The notes under the pieces: model-generated
Database searches by the model: none
Told to the model about the DNA's origin: nothing
What the model saw: only the letters and a program-made list of their open reading frames with translations
DNA from: Carallia brachiata
Taxonomy: Eukaryota; Streptophyta; Magnoliopsida; Malpighiales; Rhizophoraceae
Assembly: GCA_021464245.1 (NCBI GenBank)
Contig: JADCRB010000013.1
Location: forward strand, 9,150,895 to 9,214,894
Length of the DNA: 64,000 nucleotides
Direction: 5' to 3'
Program-made: the position numbers and the translations under genes
Shown: one piece after another, positions 1 through 9,989 of the stretch
How the letters are laid out: every line of letters starts with the position of its first letter
Numbering within the stretch: position 1 is the first letter of the stretch

Positions 1-915
1 GAAGATTACATATATTAATTTTGTAAATAAATGTTAATGAGTGTCCCAATATACTTTATAAGAAAATTTTTAATATATCTACTATATTATTATTTTTAGT
101 CAACAATTCAACATTTATATTACTTTATTGTTATTTCGGAACTATTTAAATCAAATCACCAAATTTTTTTCATGTTAGAATAATTTAGTTTGCTTAAATA
201 CGTTGGAGCTCCACTACAAGGTGTAACTCAGGTAGTAATAAATTGGTCATGTAATCCATCTAGAGTCGTCTAACATGTTATCTATTTTTTTTTTTTCAAA
301 TTCTCTCATTCGGTGAGTTATCTTACTTTGATTCCACTTTGATTTCACCTAACTAATGAATATTTCCAAGTATCTCCCAACAAAATTAATGTATTCACAT
401 CTCTCAAGAGACAACTCAATTGTTAAGAACCTAGATCTCTATCTCTAAGAAGATAGTATGTGATTTATCAAAATGGGCTTTGGCATTTGTCACATAATTT
501 ATCTCCTAAATATATAGTTTATCTTTTTTTTTTTTTTCCAAATTGAGTCATTCAACGAGTCATATTTCTTTAATTTCACTTTGATCTCACCTAACAATTC
601 ATACCAAGCATTTTCCAACAAATTAATGTATTCAACATCTCAGTTGTTAAGAACTTAGATCTCGATCTCCAAAAAAAAGATAGTATGTGATTTAGAAGAA
701 TGGGCTTCCATATTTATCACATAATCTATCTCATAAATATATACATTAAAAACATAATTCTTCTATGTAAAAACATTACGGTAATACAAGATACTTTTTT
801 TGGGTTAATATCTAAAAAAATCATGATCTTTCGTATATTAATAAATATAACATCACTTTTAATAATTTATAATTTAGGCTCTGTAGTCGCAAAATTAAAA
901 TGAGAGTAGTTTTCC
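1..915 (-). repeat. Defensin-like upstream module, copy A (left end cut)
   Basis: This AT-rich stretch aligns by eye with 1990-2760 and 7860-8660. Shared landmarks include the run beginning gaagattacatatat, the word caatgttaatgag-like segment followed by gtccc, the phrase gcttaaata followed by gagctccactaca, and the closing tgtagtc-caaaattaa block at about 880-900. In copy C the same block lies just upstream of a cysteine-rich peptide gene read on the minus strand, so this copy is best seen as a duplicated promoter region without its gene. It holds an extra internal tandem duplication (about 280-525 and 525-750). No coding sequence is supported inside it. Confidence 0.65.
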
Positions 916-1304
916 TTCTTTTTTTTTTTAACATAAAAGAAATCATTGCATTAATACTCGTAAAAACTGTGTATAGGGTCAACAAGAAAACGCTGGAAAA
1001 ACCTGCATAAAGCAGGAAAGTTAACCGGCTTAAATGGCATACAAATCAAGTGGTCGACACGACCAATTACAAACAGGGCACGAAGCTTATTTACATTAGA
1101 TTCTCTGGCGAGGATATCTACCAAAATAGACTAAACTGACCTAACTATGTGGTATTGACTAGATCTAATCTTGCTGAACAAAACTGCTAATGGCAGTAAC
1201 TACCACACCTCAACGGACCTGTGATGAAAATTGGTTGGGTGCGCCGACAACAATTCCCAACAACGCTAAATTACTTTCATACAAACATTTAAACACGACA
1301 CATA

Positions 1305-1727
1305 TCACTCAATACAAAAGGATGCAGCAGAAGCCATAACGACCAAATCCAACGGCGGTGGTTGTGACGGAGGGTGGCGACGATGACTGGCAGGGACTGG
1401 GACATAAGCGGCAATGGTGGAGGCTTGAGCGCCGGTGGCGGGTGCGCCAAATGAGGCAGCATCAGTGTGGCTAGCGCTGAAGGTGCCAGCTTCAGCTACA
1501 GTGGGCTGGACTCTGAATGTAGTGCCGGTAGCCAGTACGAAAATTCTAGCAGTAAGAACGGGATCAGAGTCGACGTCACCGGCAGCTAGTTCAGCAGCAC
1601 CGACGACAAAGACGCCGTTGCGGGCGATGGCACCGCTGATGAAAGCGTCAAAAAAGGTGGAAGACCAATAAGGAGCACGGATCTGGGCCTTAGAGGGCCA
1701 TGGGTTATGATATTTAAGCTAAATCTT
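1305..1727 (-). other. Unrecognised Ala/Gly/Pro-rich open frame
   Basis: A GC-rich island in AT-rich surroundings carries a minus-strand frame open for about 140 codons. It starts after a TAG near 1730 and ends at a TGA at 1305-1307. It has no in-frame ATG near its start, but a plausible acceptor (a T-rich tract then TTTAG) sits just upstream, so it could be a second exon. The start of the frame reads HNPWPSKAQIRAPYW, and the C-terminal part is rich in A, G, S and P. The plus strand is also open here (1435-1671), which is common in GC-rich DNA. I recognise no domain. It lies downstream of copy B of the duplicated promoter module, where copy C has its peptide gene. Confidence 0.2.
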
Positions 1728-1989
1728 GACGAAAACAAAGCAAAATGCTTTATGGCAGTGGTGGGGAAAGAGAGAGGAAAGCAACGGGTTGGGTAGAAGA
1801 GAGATGAGGGAAGACATGAGGAGGCGTGGAGGAAGAGGAGAAGAGGGAGAAAGACAAGTTGGAGGCCAGGGTGGGTGGCTTGCCGGAAGAGGTGGCAACC
1901 GCCAGCCAGAAAGGGAGGAATTTTTGAAAGACAGAGAGAGATTTGAGAGAGTTAGGCTTTTTGCTCTCTTTTTTAACGTGAGTTTTTCT

Positions 1990-2760
1990 TGTAAATGCAT
2001 TTTTTGGGGAAAGCTTATTTGACTATTTATAAGGCTAAAAATTCAATGGCGTTAAATCTGAGGCAAAAGAAAGGACAATCACATTTATTAAAATTTAAAA
2101 GTAAATCTAGAGAGAAGATTACATATATTTAATTTTGTAAACAAATGTTAATAAGCATCTTAGTATACTCTATAAGGAATATTAATGCATCTACTATGTT
2201 ACATTTTTTGTCAACAATCCAACGTTCTATTTTATTTTATTATTATTTTGAAACTATTTAAATAAAACCCCTGAGCTTTTTTATGTTAAAATAATTCAAT
2301 CTTGCTTAAACAAATTAGAGCTCCACTACAATTTTAGATAGTACTAAAGTAATCACGTAATCCATTTAATATCATCTAACAGTTTATTTATTTATTTTTT
2401 TTAAATTCATCCATTGAATAAATCATATCATTTTGATTACACTTTGATCTTATTTAACAAATCTTACCAATTATTTTCAATAAATTAATGTATTCATATC
2501 TCTCAAAAGATATCTCAGTTATTAAAAACTTGTATCTTTATCTTTAAGAAGATAGATGCTATATATGAGAATGAGCTTCCGTATTCATCACATAATCTAT
2601 CTTATAAATATATTACATTGAAAACAATAATTCTTCTATGTAATAAATTACCATAATATATAGTAGTTCTTTTTTGGTTTTAATAATTTATAGTAGTTTG
2701 ATTACATTAGATTTTTGGTTCATAAATTTTTATTTATTTATTTTTAATTAATTATACGAT
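1990..2760 (-). repeat. Defensin-like upstream module, copy B
   Basis: Second copy of the module at 1-915 and 7860-8660. The best match to copy C is at 1990-2200: tcttgtaaatgcatttt, ggggaaagct, a TATA-like ctatttataa at 2025-2034 (TTATAAATAG on the minus strand) and ctgaggcaaaagaaagga. On the minus strand this would drive transcription leftward into the GC-rich frame at 1305-1727. It contains one unit of the segment that is tandemly doubled in copy A. Confidence 0.7.
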
Positions 2761-2794
2761 ATCTGTCCATTTACCAAAGAAAAAGAAGAATGGG

Positions 2795-3405
2795 TTCAGG
2801 TCTATATAACTTCCAACAAAACTTGGCAACGCACATCAGATTAGATTCTTTTTGTATTATTGGTCCTAAACCCCAAATTCAACTTGGTGCATATTTGCAA
2901 TTAGGATTTATGTGTCCGAATGGTAGATAAGCCTACTTTTTGCCTCCATGTATCTGTTTCTTTTTTGCTTTGTTATTATAAATCGTAGTACAAAAAAACA
3001 TTAATGTGTCCCTTAGGGAACAGCCTAATGGTTAGAGTTCAAGTCTCTATTTTGAGTTCAAATTTTAAGAAGGAAGGGATGAGATTTATAAGAGAATAGA
3101 ACTATCCTTATTCTGTAGTTCGGTCCAATAGGCCTCCAAGTAAAAAAAAAAAAAAAAAACATTAATGTTTAATTGCCTGCGTTTTGCTTCATTTCCTTTG
3201 GAAACTTCTGACAACCAAGGGTCAACATCCTCAATAACTTATCAGATAGAGAAGCATCATAAAATCATAAATGTTGAAACTGCATTTCATTACAATCCAA
3301 GACGACCGAGAAACCACCAACCGAAAGTTGGTTCCCATAGGTATCCACTCCTGGACATTGAAATCCCCGTTCCATGTTTATTGTCCAAGCCCTTTTGAGG
3401 GCCAG
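2795..3405 (+). repeat. Dispersed duplicated segment, paralogous to 13122-13555
   Basis: About 440 bp of this block is collinear with 13122-13555 inside intron 1 of the BPA1-like gene: cttccaacaaaacttggca, gtccgaatggtagat, ttaatgtttaattgcctgc, tcaacatcctcaataactt, agaaaccacca and gttcccat all match in order and orientation. The copy here is longer because a SINE interrupts it at 3008-3152. Small open frames inside (3165-3459) are not supported as genes, because the intronic copy does not keep them. Confidence 0.85.
3008..3152 (+). mobile_element. tRNA-derived SINE with poly-A tail and target duplication
   Basis: The roughly 145-bp insert begins gtcccttagggaacag. It holds an A-box-like cctaatggttagagttc and a B-box-like gagttcaaat, the internal promoter pattern of tRNA-derived SINEs, and ends in an 18-A run that merges with the downstream duplication. 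It is flanked by aaaaaaacattaatgt at 2992-3007 and 3153-3168. The paralogous block at 13310-13322 reads aaaaaaaccgttaatgtt with nothing inserted, which gives a natural empty site. Insertion is therefore inferred to post-date the block duplication. Confidence 0.85.
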
Positions 3406-3619
3406 TCAATGAAATTAGCAAAGGTAATATACCTTTTTTTTATATTTTGGATATATTAGGTAATGGAGTCTAAACTTTAGAATTCATTTATTAAAAAAAA
3501 AAGAAAATAAACAAAACTTTAAAAAATAGGAAGAAAAGAAAGCCATAAAAAGATTCGAACAAAATACGTGTCCAATCCTCTAGAACACATTTTGAGAAGA
3601 ATTTTATCATATGGAGGTA

Positions 3620-5893
3620 TTTTGTTAATTACAAAATAATCATATAATTTATTTAAAAATATCTAATAATTTAGTTATTTTTTTAAATTCAATTATGTAA
3701 TAATATCAATAATTTTATTTTAATCTTATTTTAAATTTTTAAAAAAATTCCTCAAATATTTTTCTTTTTGAAATGCTTTGCTGGCAAAAGTGTCGTTTGT
3801 GAGAGAGAACTCCCACTCATTTTGACCAAACCGTTTGCTGAATTAATAATACCGTGATACGCCATGTGGAAGGACAATAGTGACAATCAACATTGTGGGT
3901 TATATCACGATGACACGCGTTACCGCAGCACGCTACAGGGTAGTGTCAGCGTGGTTATGGCCCACTTTTCCTATTGCTGTAGCCTTCGTGCCAAAAGGCC
4001 TAAAGATAACAGTAAAATTAGGTGAACATCTTAATAAAATACCTAAAAATTATGTAATTAATTTAATTATTTAATTATTTTTTTAAAATTTAATTTATTT
4101 TTAATCTTACTTATCAACTTTATGACGACTTATAAGTATATTATATAATTTTTCTCGAATGGATATATAATTCATCGTAAATAGCATTTTTTTTCCTTAA
4201 ATACCTTGTTTTTTTTGTTATTAGCTAGTTGGTAGAGAGCGTAAATGCCCTGTTTGTTTTGCTTTTTTTAAGTTTAAAAAATTATTTTTTTAATTATTAT
4301 TATAATCATTATTTATTATTATTTTTTTTATTTTTTCTATATTTTTTCTTTATACTTTTCTGTTTGTCTAAATAACTTATTTTTTACCACTTTTCTTTCA
4401 TAAATTATTTTATCTTTCTTCTCTACATTTTTTCTTTGTACTATCTTTATTTATTAAAACTTATTTTTTACTACTTTTTCTTAAATTATGTCTATTTTTC
4501 TTTCTTTACACTTTTTTTATTTATCAAAATAATTTTTTTTCACAACACTTCTTTCTCTTCTTTTTTTTTTACACTTTTTCTCTCAATCCAAACACCAAAA
4601 GAGTGACGTTGAGAGACGACAGGAGAGCGGCAGAGAACATTGAGGAAGAGAGACCATAAAGAGCGAAAAGGTGCCCATAAATTGTGAAAACAAATGAGAG
4701 TAAAGAAAAAAAATATAATTAATTATGATTTAATTAGTATTAAAATTGAAAGTTTTAAGTTTAAATATAAGGCAGAGTCAATTAATAAAAAAAAAACATA
4801 TGAAGAAAGTCAAGAGAAAAGATTGAAAAAAAAAACATTTTAGGAAAAAAATTTCTAAAAGATATAGAAAAAGAGGTTATAAAAAAAGTGAAGAAAGATG
4901 AGAATCCAAAGTCCACACAATTGCAATTTAAGGTCGTTTGTTTTGTGTAAAATTGTTTAAGGAAAAATATTTATCTGATTTTTGGCTATTTGTTTCGCAT
5001 AAAATATCGGTCAACAAAAAAATTTAGTCGGTCAAAGATAAAATCTTAAGCTTTTAAGGTTATTTCTGTAAATTATTTTACGGAGTCGATAGCTTTTATA
5101 CAAAAAGAAAGTATAAACCGTAAGAAGTGCACGAGCGAGGGATAAAAAGATAAACCTTCGAGCCATGGTTGGCTTTGTCCGTTACCAAACTAACCTTGTC
5201 GTCGTACTCGCTGGTCACTGGCGGACATTATCGCTATCGAGGTAAATTACTTTTTTTTAATTTTTTTTTTTAATAAAAAATATTTAACTTTGAGTAATAT
5301 TATTTTGTTGCATATGATAGCAAGTATGATAAGGTGTTGATTGCCTCCAATAGATTTAGGATTACCGAGGCAAGATCTCCTTTTTGTAATCACTGTCAGT
5401 AATAATCGTAGTGTTATTTTTGGTAGTGTTGTTGTTGTTTGGTTCTTTGGGCAGACATACTCTAAAAGGCAACTTTAGCATAAAATGATGGCCATGATGA
5501 ACTAAGCAGCCTATTTGATCCAAGGATGTTCAATTTACTTGGAGTAAGCATGAAAGATTATGAAGTTGAAGAACTGATGGAAAAACTATGTAGAGAGAGC
5601 ATGAAGTGAGGAGAGAGAGGGAGGATGATAGAGAGAGAAACAGAAAGATGTAATAAAGAGCGAGAGCAAAATTAACATAAACAAAGTTAATATTATAAAT
5701 ATCTAAAAATTAACAAATTTTCTTATATGTGTACTAAATATAAGAAAATATTTATCAAAATTTTTCAATATTACCGCTAAATAGAGAAAAATAATTTATT
5801 TTTTTAAAAAAATTTCTTATAAATATTTTATACAAATAAATTATTTTTCAAGAAATAGTTGGACCCTAAAAATACGTTAGCTATTTTTTTATG
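3620..5893. other. Gene-poor AT-rich intergenic DNA
   Basis: No gene is supported. The stretch holds AT-rich repeat tracts at 3620-3760 and 4020-4110 that resemble those at 17580-17680 and 32930-33040. It also holds long T runs and, at about 4930-5880, a possible transposon relic with a tggaccctaaa end at 5870 (compare 10380). A short ATG frame at 5165-5240 runs into a GTAAAT donor-like site, but no downstream exon was found. Confidence 0.5.
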
Positions 5894-6733
5894 GCATAAA
5901 GGTCAATTTTGTCCAAAAATCTAAGGCCATTTATTGATTTTTATCCATAACTTTTTTTTTTGTGAAAACTGGTACAAAATTTTTTTTCTATCGCACAATT
6001 ATACCCAACAGTTAATTTTTCTGTCAATTATGCTGACGTGACAACTGACGGAGTGCCACGTCAGCACAGTGATGACGTGGCACATGTCACGTCATCTCAA
6101 GTTGATGACGTGATATTTTTTATTTTTAAAAAATTTGAAAAAAAATTTCAAAATATATTTATATTTAATAAAAAATGAACCCAAGTTAATTTTCTAACAA
6201 AAAAATTACTCAATTTAATAAAAAATTTAAAATAAAAATAATTGTCGTCAGAAGGGTTTTGAATTTGAAATATTTTGATTTTATTAAGTAAAGTAAAATT
6301 AATTTTAGAAGAATTTTAATTTAAAGGGTTTCGATTTTATTTGATAAAATTGATTTTAAATTGAGTTCTTTTTTCAATTTTTCATTAAATTGATTTTTTT
6401 TGTTGGAAGAATAAATTGAGTTCATTTTTAATTAAATATCAACATATTTTAAAAAAATTTTAAAATTTTAAAAAATTAAAAAATATTATGTCATCACTGT
6501 ACTGACGTGGCAGAGACAACGTCATCAGTTTTGCTGACGTGGCATCTGCCACGTCATTAACTTCGCTGATGTGGCGCTCCGTCAGTTGCTACGTCAGTAT
6601 AATTGACAGAAAAATTAACGGTTTGGTATAATTGTGCGACGAAAAAAAATTTTGTACCAATTTTTATAAAAAAAATATTATGAATAAAAATTAATAAACC
6701 ACCTTAAATTTTAAACAAAATTGATCTTTATGC
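5894..6733. mobile_element. 840-bp foldback element (long terminal inverted repeats)
   Basis: The two ends are inverted repeats of roughly 200 bp each. The left end runs gcataaaggtcaattttgt, then [23 protein letters not shown] sequence, cgcacaattata, gttaatttttctgtcaat and ctgacggagtgccac. The reverse complement of the right end gives the same series with few changes. The flanks 5885-5893 (ttttttatg) and 6734-6742 (ttttttttg) match at 8 of 9 bases, which suits the 9-bp duplications of Mutator-like elements. The inner arms carry many short tgacgtggc / gccacgtca units. No transposase frame is present, so it would be non-autonomous. The class assignment is inference. Confidence 0.8.
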
Positions 6734-7504
6734 TTTTTTTTGATTGCCCTTGGGATTTGGGCTGAAAAAAAAGGAAATGGAGAAAGTAAGGGAAAATCAT
6801 TGCTTGGTTGAAAATAATTGCTTGGCGTAGCAACCGGTCGCCCTTTTTTTTTTTTTTTTTTTTTCAAGTGAGTCACATTGTGTGCGAGTTCAAATAGAAC
6901 CCACCTGCATTAATATATCAACCGTTTATGTCTCGCGCTATCTATAGAACGGATGAGAGCCTATTTTATTTTAAGTACTTGTTAAAATTATTTTTTTTGA
7001 TGAGTAAAATTAATTTATAGTCTAATTCTTTTTTTTATGATGATTTCATATCATAATGACCTTTGCCTGCGTTATACCAAATAAAATGTAATTTCTTATA
7101 CAGGTATTCTCTCTTCCATCCAAAAATTGGCACAAAAGGCAAAAGCTAACAAGATTTATTTCCCAATGTATATATAAAGTTCCATCATTCATACAGCCAG
7201 GCCATGTTTATGACTTACAATCATCATCGTCATATTAGGCCATGTTTATGGCTTACAATTATTATCATCATATTTTTGAGACTCCCTAGTAATTGATTTT
7301 AGGGCACGAGTGTACGGACAGAAGAAATTGGCCAGAAGAAGTGTCAATAATGCAACGGTATTACTGATTTTTACAACAAAATTGATAAAATATGCAACAA
7401 AAATCATCGCGTTATTTTTTGTTGCAGAAAAAATCTATGTTGTTGCAGAAATATTTTTTTTTGTTGCATTATTGACAGTTCTTCTGTCCTCCTCTCTCTG
7501 ACCG

Positions 7505-7746
7505 TCAATCTTTTTCCTTGATGGTACTAGGAAATTGCTTTTGTTCAACTTTTCCGCATTGACAACTGTGAAAATGGCAATAGGCGGTGCCGCCGCGCCG
7601 ACCACAATCTACAAGAGCGCAATCCTTATCATTCTTACATTTTATAACAAATGGAAAGGCTTCAGCTCTTGGCACTGCCGTCACTGTAACATATGCCAAT
7701 AGTTTCATTTATTAGTTACTATCAAATAACTAAATAAAAAAAATTA

Positions 7747-7782
<36 letters not shown>

Positions 7783-7843
7783 AACAAAGTGAGCCAACCA
7801 AGAGAACAAATAAGAAAGCCATTTTGAAAGAAGAGTTCCCCAT
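7505..7843 (-). CDS. Defensin-like cysteine-rich secreted peptide (DEFL)
   Basis: Two exons, 7786-7843 and 7505-7683, join in frame to give 78 residues. The 102-bp intron carries a long (GA)n tract on the plus strand, which acts as a CT-rich tract before the TTACAG acceptor. The start ATG at 7841-7843 opens a signal peptide (MGNSSFKMAFLFVLLVGSLL). The ATG at 7910 is rejected because it is in another frame and lies close to or upstream of the expected transcription start. Exon 2 encodes the mature peptide with six cysteines spaced C-x5-C-x3-C-x8-C-x4-C-x1-C, the pattern of plant defensin-like and nodule-cysteine-rich-like peptides. These are secreted and commonly act in defence or cell signalling; the specific target is unknown. 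A TATA box (CTATAAATAG) lies at 7931-7940. The upstream region is duplicated twice to the left. Confidence 0.75.
7751..7780. repeat. (GA)n microsatellite
   Basis: An uninterrupted GA dinucleotide run lies inside the intron of the defensin-like gene. On the coding strand it forms a CT-rich stretch just after the donor site. Confidence 0.95.
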
Positions 7844-7859
7844 ATCTTTTGGTAGGCCT

Positions 7860-8660
7860 ATTGCTTGTAGTCACAAAATTAAGATGAGAATAATTTTCTT
7901 GTATATGCATTTTGGGGAAAGCTCATTTGACTATTTATAGGGCCAAAAATTTAATGGCTTCAAATCTGAGGCAAAAGAAAGGATACTCCTATTTATTAAA
8001 ATTTAAAAGCAAATCTAGAGATAAGATTACAAATATTTAATTTTGTAAGATGTTAATGAGCGTCCCAGTGTACTCTATAAGGAATATTAATGTATCTACT
8101 ATATATTATATTTTCAGTCAACCACTTAACAGTATATATTATTTTAAGGTTAATATACGAAAATATCACTAACTTTATTTAAAATAAAAAATTTAGCACA
8201 AACTTTAAAAAGTAATAAATCTAACATCAATTTTACTTAAAGTAACAAATCTAATACACTGTAAAATCTTTTAAACAAAATTTACCTATTTTGATAATTA
8301 ATATTAATTTGTATAATTATTATGTTATCAAAATATATATATTTTTATAAATGTATTATCGAAACTGACAGATTTTATTTATATATAAAATTATTAATTT
8401 TTTTTATATTAGATTAATTTGGCCCTGCTTAAATAAATTAGAACTCTACTACATGGTGCAGCTTAAGTGGCACCAAAGTGTCTACATAATATATTACATT
8501 AAACACAAAATATTTTCATGTAAATTACCATAATATATAATAGTTTTTTTTTTCATAATAGTGTTAGTATTTGAAAAAATCACCATCTTTGAGCAAATTA
8601 ATAAGTATATCATAATTTTTAAAAATTTACTATTTAAGTTCCGTAAATATTTTTCGCAAC
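7860..8660 (-). repeat. Defensin-like upstream module, copy C (with gene)
   Basis: Third copy of the module seen at 1-915 and 1990-2760. It includes the 5' leader and TATA box of the cysteine-rich peptide gene. It lacks the 245-bp segment that is single in copy B and doubled in copy A. The shared tgtagtc-caaaattaa block marks the leader just upstream of the start codon. Confidence 0.75.
7931..7940 (-). promoter_or_regulatory. TATA box of the defensin-like gene
   Basis: CTATAAATAG on the minus strand, about 90 bp upstream of the chosen start codon at 7843. The usual 25-35 bp spacing would put transcription start near 7900, downstream of the out-of-frame ATG at 7910. The corresponding site in copy B is at 2025-2034. 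Confidence 0.6.
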
Positions 8661-8959
8661 AATTTGTCACGATTAAACGGACGACAATCGTTGATACAAG
8701 TGGCGTGGCGCGGCGTGATGAAAAGACATCAATGCTGACATTGACTTTGATGAAATTGGACGAGAAAAAAAAGAATGAAAAATGTTATTCAAAAAATATT
8801 ATTATAATTATATTATTTTTTCATAATTTTTTTATTAATTTATTCATTAATTTCTTCTTCATAATTTTTTATCAATTTAAATAATTTTATTTTTTCATAT
8901 TTTTTTTTCACAATTTTTTATCATTCCCAACACTAACATTCACAAAAAGATTATTGGAC

Positions 8960-9720
8960 TAATATGTTGGTTTTCAACAAAAAATTTTCCTGGCAAACTT
9001 TTTCCCTGTTTTCCCGTGTTTGGAGAGCTGAAAAGATTCAGTCAACGGAAATAATTGCAAAGTCAACAGAAGACAGTAGGCTTTTGTTTTTTTGTGGAAA
9101 ATGGCTTCTCCTCGTGAGGGGAAGAAGTCATTTTCCGTGGAAGTTGCGCCCTGGAGAGAAGAGAGAGAGAGCGTATAAGTTAGAGAGAGAAAGGGCTGCT
9201 TCAAGCTATCGCCGGTTTCGCCTGTTACCGGCCGATTCGATCATCGTCCAGCCGGTCAACTTCACCGTCGCGGTTAGCCTTTTTTTTTTTTTTGGTCTCT
9301 ATTTTTGCCCGTTGGCCTTAAAACGACCCAGAGTTTAACTTTGGGAATTTGGGTCTCTTCCACAGCTCTGTTTTTTGAGTTTCTGGAATCGATTTCTTGT
9401 ATGATTTGCTTGTCCCTCTTTTCCTGCATTATTATTTCTTTCAATTACTTTCTTTTTCTGGGTTTTTATAAATCTTTCTTTTTCCCTTTATTTCTAGTTT
9501 AACTTGGTTATTGAATCGTCTACTAGTTCAGGTTGTAATTGGGTTGGTGGTTACCAGATGATGGACAAAGATGGCTATCAATAGAGTATGGAGTTTTGTA
9601 ATTCACCGGTTTCCTAGCAAGGGTCCCATGTGGGTTCCTTAAGCAGCAATTTTGTTATCAAACACAGATTTACTCTCCACGTTCTGTGCCAAGATTGATA
9701 GTTATCTTGCTTGTACTTTA
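8960..9720. other. GC-richer leader-like stretch, function unclear
   Basis: A plus-strand segment at 9140-9275 is GA-rich and then CpG-rich (cgccggtttcgcc, gttaccggcc), ending near a possible donor cg|gttagc. It looks like an untranslated first exon. It is preceded by an imperfect palindrome at about 9098-9137 (ggaaaatggcttct against its reverse complement). No protein-coding continuation was found before the P1 relic at 9735. It may be a leader captured by a mobile element or a noncoding transcript. Confidence 0.25.
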
Positions 9721-9734
9721 GATTGTGAACATAA

Positions 9735-9905
9735 GCTACAAAGAATCACAATTTGAAGGGTCTCATCTTGAGTATTGGTGCTGGCGATGGTGTTGCTCCT
9801 TCAGTTTCATTGACCCCAGCTAGCGGTGCTGGTGAGGCTGCAGCTACTGCTGCTCCCTCTGTTGCAGAGGAGAAGGAACCAATGAAGGAAGAAGAGCACG
9901 GTGTT
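9735..9905 (+). pseudogene. Relic of 60S acidic ribosomal protein P1
   Basis: The plus frame reads TKNHNLKGLILSIGAGDG, then an Ala/Pro-rich hinge, then APSVAEEKEPMKEEE. This resembles the C-terminal half of plant P1 stalk proteins: a basic helix end, a 'DLI-NVG-GGG'-like turn, an alanine-rich hinge and the charged EEK/EE segment. The conserved acidic tail ending in an SDDDMGF-type motif is absent, because the frame departs after the EEE. The N-terminal half was not found upstream, and no in-frame ATG opens the segment. I read it as a truncated, decayed copy that cannot make a working stalk protein. Confidence 0.5.
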
Positions 9906-9989
9906 GGTAGAGTAGTGATGGCAGAGCACGGTGTAATTGCAGGATTGCATTTTACAATAACACCACGTTAGAAGACAGCCTTAAAAAAT

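Noticed and set aside
1690..1727. Chitinase-like start (KAQIRAPYW) in the GC-rich frame
   Set aside because: The resemblance to class V chitinase N-termini covers only about ten residues and nothing after it fits the family.
7722..7910. 62-codon minus frame starting at ATG 7910
   Set aside because: It is in a different frame from the signal peptide, reads through the intron, and its start lies at or above the transcription start predicted from the TATA box.
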